Below, in pieces: positions 34,688 to 42,612 of a stretch of DNA of 64,000 nucleotides. Within the stretch, counting starts at the first letter, position 1; every line of letters starts with the position of its first letter. Where the stretch lies: NCBI GenBank assembly GCA_049976205.1, contig JBMFIR010000003.1, forward strand, positions 1-64,000, given 5' to 3'. The stretch is from WYEN01 sp049976205. GTDB lineage: Archaea; Thermoproteota; Thermoprotei_A; Sulfolobales; AG1. A program made the translations under genes and the position numbers. Below the pieces are notes generated by a model that saw only the letters and a program-made list of their open reading frames with translations, was not told where the DNA came from and ran no database searches.

Positions 34688-36625
34688 TTACTTCCTCTTC
34701 AGAAGAATCACAGCTAACAACACAACTAGTAATACAACTATTCCTAATATCACGTATAGCATTGTCTCAGAAACACCTATCGGGGCAGTAGGTGTAGCTG
34801 TCACCGCAGTTGCTGTTGGCACTGTCTGGGCGATAGTTACAGTTGCTGTTGGTTGCGTAATTGACGCAGGGCTCGTAACAGTTTCTCTAATAATCTGCGT
34901 TTGTGTAACCGCGGGAACACCGCCGCTCTTAAGCTGGACTCTTAGATAAGTTATTCTGTTATAGATATCCGTGGTTGGATCTCTGAACCAATTCTCGAAT
35001 TTATCTGTTCGATAGGGCTCAATTAATTTTCTGTAGTAAAGTGTTATTATAGGAACTTTCTCAGCTATTAAATCTTGTATCTTGTACGCTATCTCTTTCA
35101 CTTTCACAGGATCAAAAGTTGTTAAGAGCTCCTCTGTTAATTTATCTACCTCAGGATCTGAGAACCTAACCCAGTTACCTGCTCCCTGAGGTCTTGAATG
35201 GAACCTGAAGAATAGCCAAGATATATAGTTGTCTGGTCCACTACCAAGTAACCATGAATCAACTTTCGCTTCTCTAATCATCGGCCACACAGCTGTCCAA
35301 TCAGCCGCCCTAGGAACGGCTTTGATGCCCCCACCAGGTATCTTTGCTAACCAATCAGCAATCATCTGAGCAACTCTTACTCTAACAATATCATACGAGG
35401 GCGCATAAATCTCTATCTGGAACTTAGATCCATTAGGTAATTCTCTCCAACCATCTCCGTCTACGTCTTTGAAACCTAGTTTATCTAATATCTCGGCAGC
35501 TTTCTTAGGATCGTAGTAGTATGCATTTTGAACATTAGGATCATACCACTGTGCATTAGGCCCAACCGGTGGCACAACACCTGGGCTACCAACAACTCCA
35601 TATCCCATTAACACTTGATTAACTATCGCCTGTTTATCAATTGCGAAAGCTAAGGCTCTTCTAAACTCAGAGATATTTAGTGGATAAACCAGATTATTTA
35701 GACCCCAGTGATAGAATGTGTCTGAAACAAATACGTGTATAGCAACATTTGGTGTCGATAGTAGCTGTGGAACAGCCTCTGGAGTAACCCAACCCACGTA
35801 AGCGTCTACATCACCTCTCTGGACGGCTAGTAATGCTGCTTGCGGATCTGAGATGAAAACTATGATCATCTCATCTACACATGGTCTACCTAACCAGTAG
35901 TCTTTGTTAGCCACTAATCTTATGTATTGTGTAGGTACCCACTCAACTAATTTGAAGGGTCCTGAACCAATTAATTCATCAGGGATCTTAGGTGAATACT
36001 TAGCTAACGCATCACCTTTTGATGCATATAGTTGCTCCCATATCCTCTTAGGAATAATATTTGCTCCAGCTAAGGCGGTGTATATGAATCCTGCATCAGG
36101 CTTCTTGAAATAGACTTTAACAGTGTATTTATCGACAGCCGTGGCGTTGGCCACACTCGTGAAGTAGCTGTATAGATAAGCCCATGAGCTATTAGCGTAA
36201 GCATTTATAGTGAAGGCGACATCATCAGCTGTTAGCTCAGAGCCATCGTGCCACTTAACTCCCTCTCTAATCTTTATTGTCAGAACTAAGTGATCTGGTG
36301 AGTATTCTACTGATTTAGCTAATTCATATGTTAATGTCCCATTTATCCATCTAAATAATCTATCATACACAGATTCGAGAATTAGTATCTCCCAAGTGCT
36401 TCCAGCAGCTATTGTATTAAGTGTGTTTGGTTCACTTGGGAACGCGATTTTTATAGTGCCACCGTATCTATCACATCTAGTGAGCCACTTGTCATAGGTT
36501 ACAGCATTTATTTCACTTGTTTGAGCATAGGAAATATTTGTTGTGATAAATACTGATATCAGAGATACGATGACTACTGATATCAGAAGTATAGTAAATA
36601 GTGTTTTTATAGAAGAGATCTTCAT
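34688..36625 (-). CDS. Peptide-type ABC transporter solute-binding protein, membrane-anchored
   Basis: About 645 aa from the ATG at 36625; a TTG six codons upstream is a possible alternative. A signal peptide is followed by the SBP family 5 domain, with LVLTIKIREGVKWHDGSELTADDVAFT and later SPEVDKL-like motifs. A Thr/Ala/Pro-rich linker of about 40 residues and a C-terminal membrane segment ending in KRK anchor the protein to the outer face, as in other archaeal binding proteins. It captures oligopeptides or sugars (family 5 also binds cellobiose-type sugars in archaea). The ATPases of the transporter are absent here. It is divergent from leucyl aminopeptidase, which supports peptides as the substrate. 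Confidence 0.88.
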   Translation of the reverse strand: MKISSIKTLFTILLISVVIVSLISVFITTNISYAQTSEINAVTYDKWLTRCDRYGGTIKIAFPSEPNTLNTIAAGSTWEILILESVYDRLFRWINGTLTYELAKSVEYSPDHLVLTIKIREGVKWHDGSELTADDVAFTINAYANSSWAYLYSYFTSVANATAVDKYTVKVYFKKPDAGFIYTALAGANIIPKRIWEQLYASKGDALAKYSPKIPDELIGSGPFKLVEWVPTQYIRLVANKDYWLGRPCVDEMIIVFISDPQAALLAVQRGDVDAYVGWVTPEAVPQLLSTPNVAIHVFVSDTFYHWGLNNLVYPLNISEFRRALAFAIDKQAIVNQVLMGYGVVGSPGVVPPVGPNAQWYDPNVQNAYYYDPKKAAEILDKLGFKDVDGDGWRELPNGSKFQIEIYAPSYDIVRVRVAQMIADWLAKIPGGGIKAVPRAADWTAVWPMIREAKVDSWLLGSGPDNYISWLFFRFHSRPQGAGNWVRFSDPEVDKLTEELLTTFDPVKVKEIAYKIQDLIAEKVPIITLYYRKLIEPYRTDKFENWFRDPTTDIYNRITYLRVQLKSGGVPAVTQTQIIRETVTSPASITQPTATVTIAQTVPTATAVTATPTAPIGVSETMLYVILGIVVLLVVLLAVILLKRK

Positions 36626-36679
36626 TATTAACTCTACCTTCAAGAAATAGAAGTTTGGTAAGACACTTATAAGTATTCA

Positions 36680-36696
36680 TTAACTTAATAAGTTAA
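36680..36696. promoter_or_regulatory. Palindromic operator candidate between dpp-like operon and pepA
   Basis: TTAACTT-AAT-AAGTTAA is a perfect 7-bp inverted repeat with a 3-base centre. It lies midway between two opposed TATA-like boxes: ACTTATAAGT for the binding-protein gene (about 36664-36673) and AATATAAATC for pepA (about 36707-36716). Its position next to both BRE sites fits one regulator controlling peptide uptake and cleavage together. It resembles Lrp-type archaeal operators, but the regulator is not in the window. Confidence 0.5.
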
Positions 36697-36745
36697 ACTT
36701 GATGAATAATATAAATCCCTATAAAAAATAGATTAGGTGATTCAT

Positions 36746-38254
36746 ATGAGGAAAATAACTCCTGAGATAATCTTCGTTAAAGAAGATCCTTGGAGAATAG
36801 AGACAGAAGTCCTATACTTACCTGTTTTCGAGAATAAGTTTACTGAGGATGTGGAGAAACTAGATCATTTATTAGATGGAGAACTTAATCGATTAAGAAA
36901 ATTAGGGGATTTAAAAGGAAGGGTCGGAGAGATCATGAGGATCTACCCAAGAATACCAGAGATCAAAGTTAAGAGAATCATCACAATTGGTCTAGGACCC
37001 TACGAAAAATTCTCTGAGGAAACACTAAGAATCTACGGAGGATACATCGGCTCCGATGCAAAGAATAGTGGTTACGAAAGTATCTCTATCATAACCCCCC
37101 ACAGCGACAAAATCCTAAGTGATAGATCACTTTATCTTGTTCTAGAGGGATTTAATTTATCTATATACACATTTAGTCTAAAGACCGGAGACGAGATCCG
37201 TGGAATTAAGAAAATAATCCTGAAGGAACCTGCCTTCGACACTAAACCTGTTCTCGAGAGAGTTGAGGTATTAAGTGAGGCTATTTATATTGCTAGAGAT
37301 ATCGCTAATACTCCTGCCTCAGATATGAACCCCGAGAAACTTGAGAACTATGTAAGAGATCTATTTAAGGAGTTTCCAGATGTCGAGATCTTTGTTATTA
37401 GAGGCAGAGAATTAGTTGAGAGAGGCATGAATGGTATATATGGTGTTGGTAAAGGAAGTAGTGTAGAGCCTAGACTAATAATACTCAGATACAAAGGAGC
37501 AGATAGTGAGAGCCCAATCGCATTGGTAGGTAAGACCGTGACATTTGATGCAGGTGGACTTGATCTTAAGACTCCGCAGGGGATGAGAGATATGAAATTT
37601 GATAAATCAGGAGGAGCCGCTGTCATAGGAGTTATGTATGCTGTTGCTAAATCAAGATTGCCCGTGAATCTAGTAGTATTGATTCCTGCAGTGGAGAATT
37701 TACCCTCAGGATCATCTTATAAACCAGGTGATGTCCTAAGAATGTACGGTGGATTAACGGTAGAGATCGATAATACCGATGCTGAGGGTAGAGTAATTAT
37801 GGCTGACGCGATAAGCTACGCAAAAAAGGATCTTGGGGCAAAAATAATTATCGATATAGCTACTTTAACGGGAGCAATAGTTGTGGCCCTAGGAAATCAC
37901 GCAGCAGGATTATTCACGAACAGTGAAAGACTAGCAGAGATATTTACAAAAGCCTCTGAGAGATCAGGAGATAGACTCTGGAGAATGCCACTGTGGGAAG
38001 AGTATTTTGAAGACATCAAATCTGAAGTAGCTGATATCAAGAACACAGGTGTAGCCGGTGCAGCGGGAGCACAAGCAGGAGCAGCGTTTCTAGCTAAGTT
38101 TGCCGAAGATGTTGAATGGGCTCATCTTGATATAGCTGGTGTAGCATGGGTTCAGCAGGAGGGTCCTAAGAAACCTTATTATCCTAAGGGAGCCACGGGT
38201 TATGGTGTGAGATTACTCTACGAGTTTCTAGAGATCCTGAGATCATCTAAATAA
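36746..38254 (+). CDS. pepA: Leucyl aminopeptidase (M17 family)
   Basis: 502 aa from the ATG; a GTG three codons earlier overlaps the GGTGAT ribosome site, so the ATG is preferred. The M17 signature NTDAEGRVIMADA and the metal-binding FDAGGLDLK and DMKFDKSGG segments carry the two-metal site. It removes N-terminal residues from peptides in the cytoplasm. The N-terminal 180 residues form the usual less-conserved domain. It is divergent from a peptide-type transporter operon across a shared palindrome. Confidence 0.93.
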   Translation: MRKITPEIIFVKEDPWRIETEVLYLPVFENKFTEDVEKLDHLLDGELNRLRKLGDLKGRVGEIMRIYPRIPEIKVKRIITIGLGPYEKFSEETLRIYGGYIGSDAKNSGYESISIITPHSDKILSDRSLYLVLEGFNLSIYTFSLKTGDEIRGIKKIILKEPAFDTKPVLERVEVLSEAIYIARDIANTPASDMNPEKLENYVRDLFKEFPDVEIFVIRGRELVERGMNGIYGVGKGSSVEPRLIILRYKGADSESPIALVGKTVTFDAGGLDLKTPQGMRDMKFDKSGGAAVIGVMYAVAKSRLPVNLVVLIPAVENLPSGSSYKPGDVLRMYGGLTVEIDNTDAEGRVIMADAISYAKKDLGAKIIIDIATLTGAIVVALGNHAAGLFTNSERLAEIFTKASERSGDRLWRMPLWEEYFEDIKSEVADIKNTGVAGAAGAQAGAAFLAKFAEDVEWAHLDIAGVAWVQQEGPKKPYYPKGATGYGVRLLYEFLEILRSSK

Positions 38255-38324
38255 GTAACTTTCTCGGTTAATATATTCGCCAAGCACTACTTTTGTCATA
38301 TTATGATGTATTCATATTATTATT

Positions 38325-38819
38325 GTGGAGGTTTTCCTTAAATTGAATACTGCTAATGAATACTATTTCGAGGATCTAGTCCCGGGGTTAAGATTCAGGA
38401 GTTTTTATGGTAGAACATTAACTGACGTAGATAACATATGGTTTACGCTATTAACTAATAATACTAACCCAATACATTTTGACAAGATCTATGTTGAGAA
38501 GAACTATCCCGGTGAACCATTCAAGGGACGCTTAGTAATTAATGGTGTATTAACACTAGCTATAGCTATAGGCTTAACCACCACACTGACCTCAAGAGGT
38601 TTTATGCTTGGCATAGAGAATGTTAAGTTTCATAAACCAGTTTTTGCTGGAGACACAATATATGCTGAGGCTGAAGTTATTGAAGCTAGAGAGTCCCGGA
38701 GTAGACCTGGATTCGGAGTTGTTAAGATTCGAACAAGAGCATATAATCAGAATAATGAACTAGTTCTTGAATTTGATAGAGTTGTTATGGTCCCCAAGAA
38801 AGGTTTTAGTTGGAGATAG
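38325..38819 (+). CDS. MaoC-like hydratase (hotdog fold)
   Basis: 164 aa. The NNTNPIHFDKIYVEK stretch contains the MaoC/(R)-hydratase catalytic Asn/His region, and KGRLVINGVLTLAIAIGL continues the hot-dog helix. It hydrates or dehydrates enoyl-CoA-type substrates, perhaps in acyl-CoA metabolism. The start is uncertain: GTG at 38325 overlaps a GGAGGT ribosome-site-like sequence that would fit TTG at 38343 about 10 bases on. Starting at the TTG would give MNTANEYYFEDL, which looks more like the family's N-terminus. Confidence 0.85.
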   Translation: MEVFLKLNTANEYYFEDLVPGLRFRSFYGRTLTDVDNIWFTLLTNNTNPIHFDKIYVEKNYPGEPFKGRLVINGVLTLAIAIGLTTTLTSRGFMLGIENVKFHKPVFAGDTIYAEAEVIEARESRSRPGFGVVKIRTRAYNQNNELVLEFDRVVMVPKKGFSWR

Positions 38820-38884
38820 TCCTTAGCAATAAATAAATTATATTAATTTTAATTTTCTCAGATTATTTTTATTCGGAGGAATTT

Positions 38885-39865
38885 ATGAAAATTCTTGTTA
38901 CGGGTGCCTGTGGTCAGATAGGTTCAGAACTGATCCCTTATCTACGAGAGAGATATGGTAGAGAGAATGTTATTGCTACAGATATTGATTTAGAGAAGCT
39001 GAGAGGTTTTGAGGAACCTAAGTATTATTTAGATATAACAGATAGAGAACAGATCAATAAAGTTATTGAGGAGACAAATATTGACACAATAATTCATTTA
39101 GCCGCCATATTATCTGCTAAGGGCGAGAGAAACCCTGATCTTGCATGGAGAGTTAATGTATTAGGTCTTCACAATATTCTTGAGAGTGCGAGGGAGCACT
39201 CTGTTAAGAAGATATTTATTCCTAGCTCAATAGCTGTGTTTGGTCCTGAGACACCTGATAATCCAGGTGACATAACTATTATGAGACCAAAAACTCTCTA
39301 CGGGATCAGTAAAGTATTAGCTGAGCTATTAGGCGAGTACTACTTCTATAAATATGATATTGATATAAGAGGTCTAAGGCTCCCAGGCGTTATTAGCTGG
39401 AAGAATCCTCCTGGTGGTGGGACAACAGATTATGCTGTAGAAGCATTTTTCGAGGCTGTTAGGAGAGGAGAGTATGTCTTCTGGGTGAGACCTGACACTA
39501 CTCTTCCAATGATCTATATGCCTGATGTTTTAAGAGCTATTATGTTACTTCTCGAGGCTAACAGAAACAAGCTTACCCTAAGATTCTATAACGTTCAAGG
39601 AATGAGTTTCTCAGCTCAGGAGTTAGCAGATGTGATTAAGAAATATATTCCGAATTTTAAGGCTAGTTTTGATCCTGATCCTCTCAGACAGAGAATAGCT
39701 GATTCATGGCCCAAGAGAATCGATGACTCAATGGCCAGAAAAGATTGGGGTTGGAGACCTGAGTGGGGTCTTGAGGAGATGGCTCATGACATGATCGTGA
39801 ATATAAGAAGACTACTTATACGAGGAGAACTAGAAAATATTAGTTTTAAGAAATATTTCTACTAG
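38885..39865 (+). CDS. tdh: L-threonine 3-dehydrogenase, short-chain (epimerase-like) type
   Basis: 326 aa extended short-chain dehydrogenase. The NAD-binding TGACGQIG is at 6-13, and the catalytic S114/S115, Y139 and K143 lie in IPSSIAVFG and LYGISK. The PGGGTTDYAVEAF stretch is typical of SDR-type threonine dehydrogenases. It oxidises L-threonine to 2-amino-3-oxobutyrate, which the kbl product next to it splits. A GGAGG ribosome site sits 5 bases before the ATG. The gene is followed by kbl after 10 bases. Confidence 0.88.
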   Translation: MKILVTGACGQIGSELIPYLRERYGRENVIATDIDLEKLRGFEEPKYYLDITDREQINKVIEETNIDTIIHLAAILSAKGERNPDLAWRVNVLGLHNILESAREHSVKKIFIPSSIAVFGPETPDNPGDITIMRPKTLYGISKVLAELLGEYYFYKYDIDIRGLRLPGVISWKNPPGGGTTDYAVEAFFEAVRRGEYVFWVRPDTTLPMIYMPDVLRAIMLLLEANRNKLTLRFYNVQGMSFSAQELADVIKKYIPNFKASFDPDPLRQRIADSWPKRIDDSMARKDWGWRPEWGLEEMAHDMIVNIRRLLIRGELENISFKKYFY

Positions 39866-39875
39866 GTGAATTATC

Positions 39876-41063
39876 ATGAGTAAACTTGATTGGTTAAGAG
39901 ACGAGTTAAGGCTTCTCAGGGAACAGGGTCTGTATGTAACGATAAGAAGATTGCAGAGCCAACAGGGTCCGTGGGTAGTTGTTGATGGTAAGAGAGTTCT
40001 CAATATGTGCTCTAACAATTACTTGGGTCTAGCAGCACATCCGAAGATTAAGGAGGCGGCTATCAGAGCGATACTTGACTATGGAGTTGGTGCAGGTGCT
40101 GTGAGAACAATTGCTGGTACAATGGAGCTTCATATGGTTCTTGAGGAGAAGTTAGCTAAATTCAAGAGAAGAGAGGCTGCGATAACTTTCCAGAGTGGCT
40201 ACAACGCTAACTTAGGTGCTCTAGGTGCTTTAGGATGGAATAGAAAAGATCTCATATTTATAAGCGAGGAGCTTAATCACGCAAGTATCATAGACGGGAT
40301 CAGATTATCAGGTGCTCCTAAAGTAGTTTATAAACACCTAGATATGCAAGATCTCAGAAGAAGACTTGAGGAAGCTAAGGATTACAAGATAAAGGTTATC
40401 GTAACAGACGGAGTATTCTCAATGGATGGAGACCTCGCTCCTCTACCAGAGATCGTGGAGTTAGCAGAGGAGTACAACGCAATAGTATATGTAGACGATG
40501 CACATGGAGAAGGCGTACTCGGAGACCACGGTAGAGGAATAGTTGATTACTACAAGCTCCATGAAAAAGTAGATTTCGAAATGGGAACCCTAAGCAAAGC
40601 ATTTGGTGTAATCGGTGGATATGTTGCGGGGAATGCTGATGCAATAGAGTATCTCAGACAGAGAGGTAGACCATTTCTATTCTCAAGCGCGATGAATCCT
40701 CCTGACGTAGCGGCTACTATAGCTGCTGTTGAGATACTTGAGGAAAGTGATGAGTTAATTAGAAAACTATGGGAAAACACAAGGATCCTGCAGAAAGGAT
40801 TAAGAGATCACGGATTTGATCTAGGAAACACCAAGCACCCAATAACTCCAGTAATGCTCTACGACGAAAAACTCACGCAAGAGTTCTCTAGGAGATTATT
40901 CGATGAGTATAGCATATTTGCACAAGCAATAGTCTACCCAACTGTGCCGAAAGGTAAAGCGAGAATTAGATTAGAGCCCTCAGCTGCTCATAGCGAGGAA
41001 GATATAAAGTATGTAGTAGATTCATTCGTTGAATTAGGTAGAAAAATAAGTTTTCTCAAATAA
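39876..41063 (+). CDS. kbl: 2-amino-3-ketobutyrate CoA ligase (glycine C-acetyltransferase)
   Basis: 395 aa alpha-oxoamine synthase. The PLP lysine K241 lies in GTLSKAFGVIGG, with D207/H210 in the VDDAHGEG motif and a glycine-rich GYNANLG. It cleaves 2-amino-3-oxobutyrate with CoA to glycine and acetyl-CoA. The operon with tdh shows the threonine degradation pathway. Biotin-type homologues (BioF) are the alternative, but no biotin gene is nearby. Confidence 0.9.
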   Translation: MSKLDWLRDELRLLREQGLYVTIRRLQSQQGPWVVVDGKRVLNMCSNNYLGLAAHPKIKEAAIRAILDYGVGAGAVRTIAGTMELHMVLEEKLAKFKRREAAITFQSGYNANLGALGALGWNRKDLIFISEELNHASIIDGIRLSGAPKVVYKHLDMQDLRRRLEEAKDYKIKVIVTDGVFSMDGDLAPLPEIVELAEEYNAIVYVDDAHGEGVLGDHGRGIVDYYKLHEKVDFEMGTLSKAFGVIGGYVAGNADAIEYLRQRGRPFLFSSAMNPPDVAATIAAVEILEESDELIRKLWENTRILQKGLRDHGFDLGNTKHPITPVMLYDEKLTQEFSRRLFDEYSIFAQAIVYPTVPKGKARIRLEPSAAHSEEDIKYVVDSFVELGRKISFLK

Positions 41064-41089
41064 ATATTTATTGTTCTACATTAAATTCA

Positions 41090-41128
41090 TTCTAAAAAAG
41101 ATCTATTTTCTCTTTTTCTACTCAAGAG
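41090..41128. terminator. T-rich convergent terminator region
   Basis: The 87-base gap between the convergent kbl and isomerase genes contains TTCTCTTTTTCTACT on the plus strand and, for the minus-strand gene, AAAAAAGAT read as ATCTTTTTT. Archaeal termination depends mostly on such T-tracts, so this probably ends both transcripts. No hairpin is evident. Confidence 0.4.
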
Positions 41129-41150
41129 TAATAAATATTTATAGGACCTA

Positions 41151-42521
41151 TTAAGATCTGATCAAATCATATTTTATACCTAGAACTCTCATAGCATATT
41201 CTAACTCTCTAGTGTAGTCCCCGTATACATAGCTCCAGTGAAATCCTCTTGCTTTCTCATATAATTCCTTAACGTCTCTGAATCTGATCCTTATCTGAGA
41301 TCTACATATCGGGTAATTAGCAAAGCCTACAGACTCTCCTGAGGCAATCAATGCTTTATCTAAATAAAATGAGAGATTTATTAGAGTTACTTTATGCCCG
41401 CCCTCAAAGAATACTTTTATAGCTGCTGGAGTATCTGATTCAAAGTGTGTCTCTAAAGAGTATTTGAATCCTCTGGATCCATAGCCAAGTAGTTTTGTCG
41501 GTGCTGTGCAGTGCGCAAATACAGCCTCAGAACCTCTGTTTGGTATTGATGGATTAGCGAAAACAGCCGGTCTATTAGCTACATATCTCAGGAGCACCTT
41601 AGCAACTAAGTTGCTTAAGTCACCTTCACATACTCCTAATAAGCCAAGGTCATCTAGCAAGGAAAATGCTAAGCATGGTGCTACTCTCCATTTAGATGCT
41701 CCATAAAGCATACATCCTGATATAGTGACTACATCAGCTCCGTATTTCTTAGCCAGATATTTTAAGCCAATGAATTGCTTAACACCTAATTCCAGACCCT
41801 CTCTACTTATTTTAACATCTGAGGCATTCTCCTCAACTATTTTCAAATACCTCTTAACTTCCTCTTGACCTTCTTTACTCTCGAGATATTCTTGAGCTTC
41901 TTCAAATGATTTGTCGTGATCAAGAAATACTATTTCTAAGCCGATTCTCTTCATAAAGGCTCTGAACTCATGGAATCTACCTTGCCACCCGTACGGAACT
42001 CCTATATAAAGAATCTTTGTTCTCCTCAGTCTATACACTCCGTATATTCCTCTAATAGCCCTTTTTAACTCCTCAGGATCATCGTATATGACAAAAACAT
42101 CATCTGGATAGGGAAGCATTACTTGATCAGTCTCCATCCTCATAACTCTAGAATCAAATATCTCAGCAAAAGTATAGTATCTTTCTCCAGATCTGATAAA
42201 CACCATCGTTGGCTTAGCAAAACCTAGAAGAGCTCTTACAACCATGCCATTCGGCCCCACAGGATATATTATTAAAGCATCAGAGTCTTGAATATCTCTC
42301 GATTTCTCAAATACTTCTTTCTCATTATTGAATATTTCTCCGCCAACTACTTCTAACTCGTAGCCCTCAAAAGAAAGCTCGGATAAAACAGTTCTAATCT
42401 CTGAATCAATTAATGATTTCTCGCGTAATAAGTCTAAGTGTGTCTGTGGACCCCAAGCACCCATTTTCTCAGGAGACTTATCTTCTACCACCCCTCCCAC
42501 AACCGCATAATAGATTCTCAA
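41151..42521 (-). CDS. L-fucose/arabinose isomerase-like protein
   Basis: 456 aa. Two Rossmann-like N-terminal domains and a C-terminal barrel match the L-fucose isomerase/L-arabinose isomerase superfamily (COG2407), with conserved segments VVTISGCMLYGASK and FAHCTAPTKLLG. Aldose-ketose isomerisation with Mn2+ is the family's chemistry; the specific sugar is unclear. The start is TTG with an upstream GGTGTTGA element. It follows an alpha-mannosidase gene on the same strand after 91 bases, suggesting sugar breakdown, though the palindrome between them may separate the units. Confidence 0.78.
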   Translation of the reverse strand: MRIYYAVVGGVVEDKSPEKMGAWGPQTHLDLLREKSLIDSEIRTVLSELSFEGYELEVVGGEIFNNEKEVFEKSRDIQDSDALIIYPVGPNGMVVRALLGFAKPTMVFIRSGERYYTFAEIFDSRVMRMETDQVMLPYPDDVFVIYDDPEELKRAIRGIYGVYRLRRTKILYIGVPYGWQGRFHEFRAFMKRIGLEIVFLDHDKSFEEAQEYLESKEGQEEVKRYLKIVEENASDVKISREGLELGVKQFIGLKYLAKKYGADVVTISGCMLYGASKWRVAPCLAFSLLDDLGLLGVCEGDLSNLVAKVLLRYVANRPAVFANPSIPNRGSEAVFAHCTAPTKLLGYGSRGFKYSLETHFESDTPAAIKVFFEGGHKVTLINLSFYLDKALIASGESVGFANYPICRSQIRIRFRDVKELYEKARGFHWSYVYGDYTRELEYAMRVLGIKYDLIRS

Positions 42522-42562
42522 ATCAACACCGATTTAATTTTGGGATGTATGGTAAAAATTAG

Positions 42563-42590
42563 TTGTAGAGGTATTACTACATGTCTACAA
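42563..42590. repeat. Perfect 7-bp inverted repeat downstream of alpha-mannosidase
   Basis: TTGTAGA (42563-42569) and TCTACAA (42584-42590) flank a 14-base centre. The element lies in the 91-base gap between the mannosidase stop and the isomerase start. It could be a hairpin at the transcript end or an operator for the isomerase gene. Confidence 0.4.
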
Positions 42591-42612
42591 ACAATGATAC
42601 GAAAGATCGACC

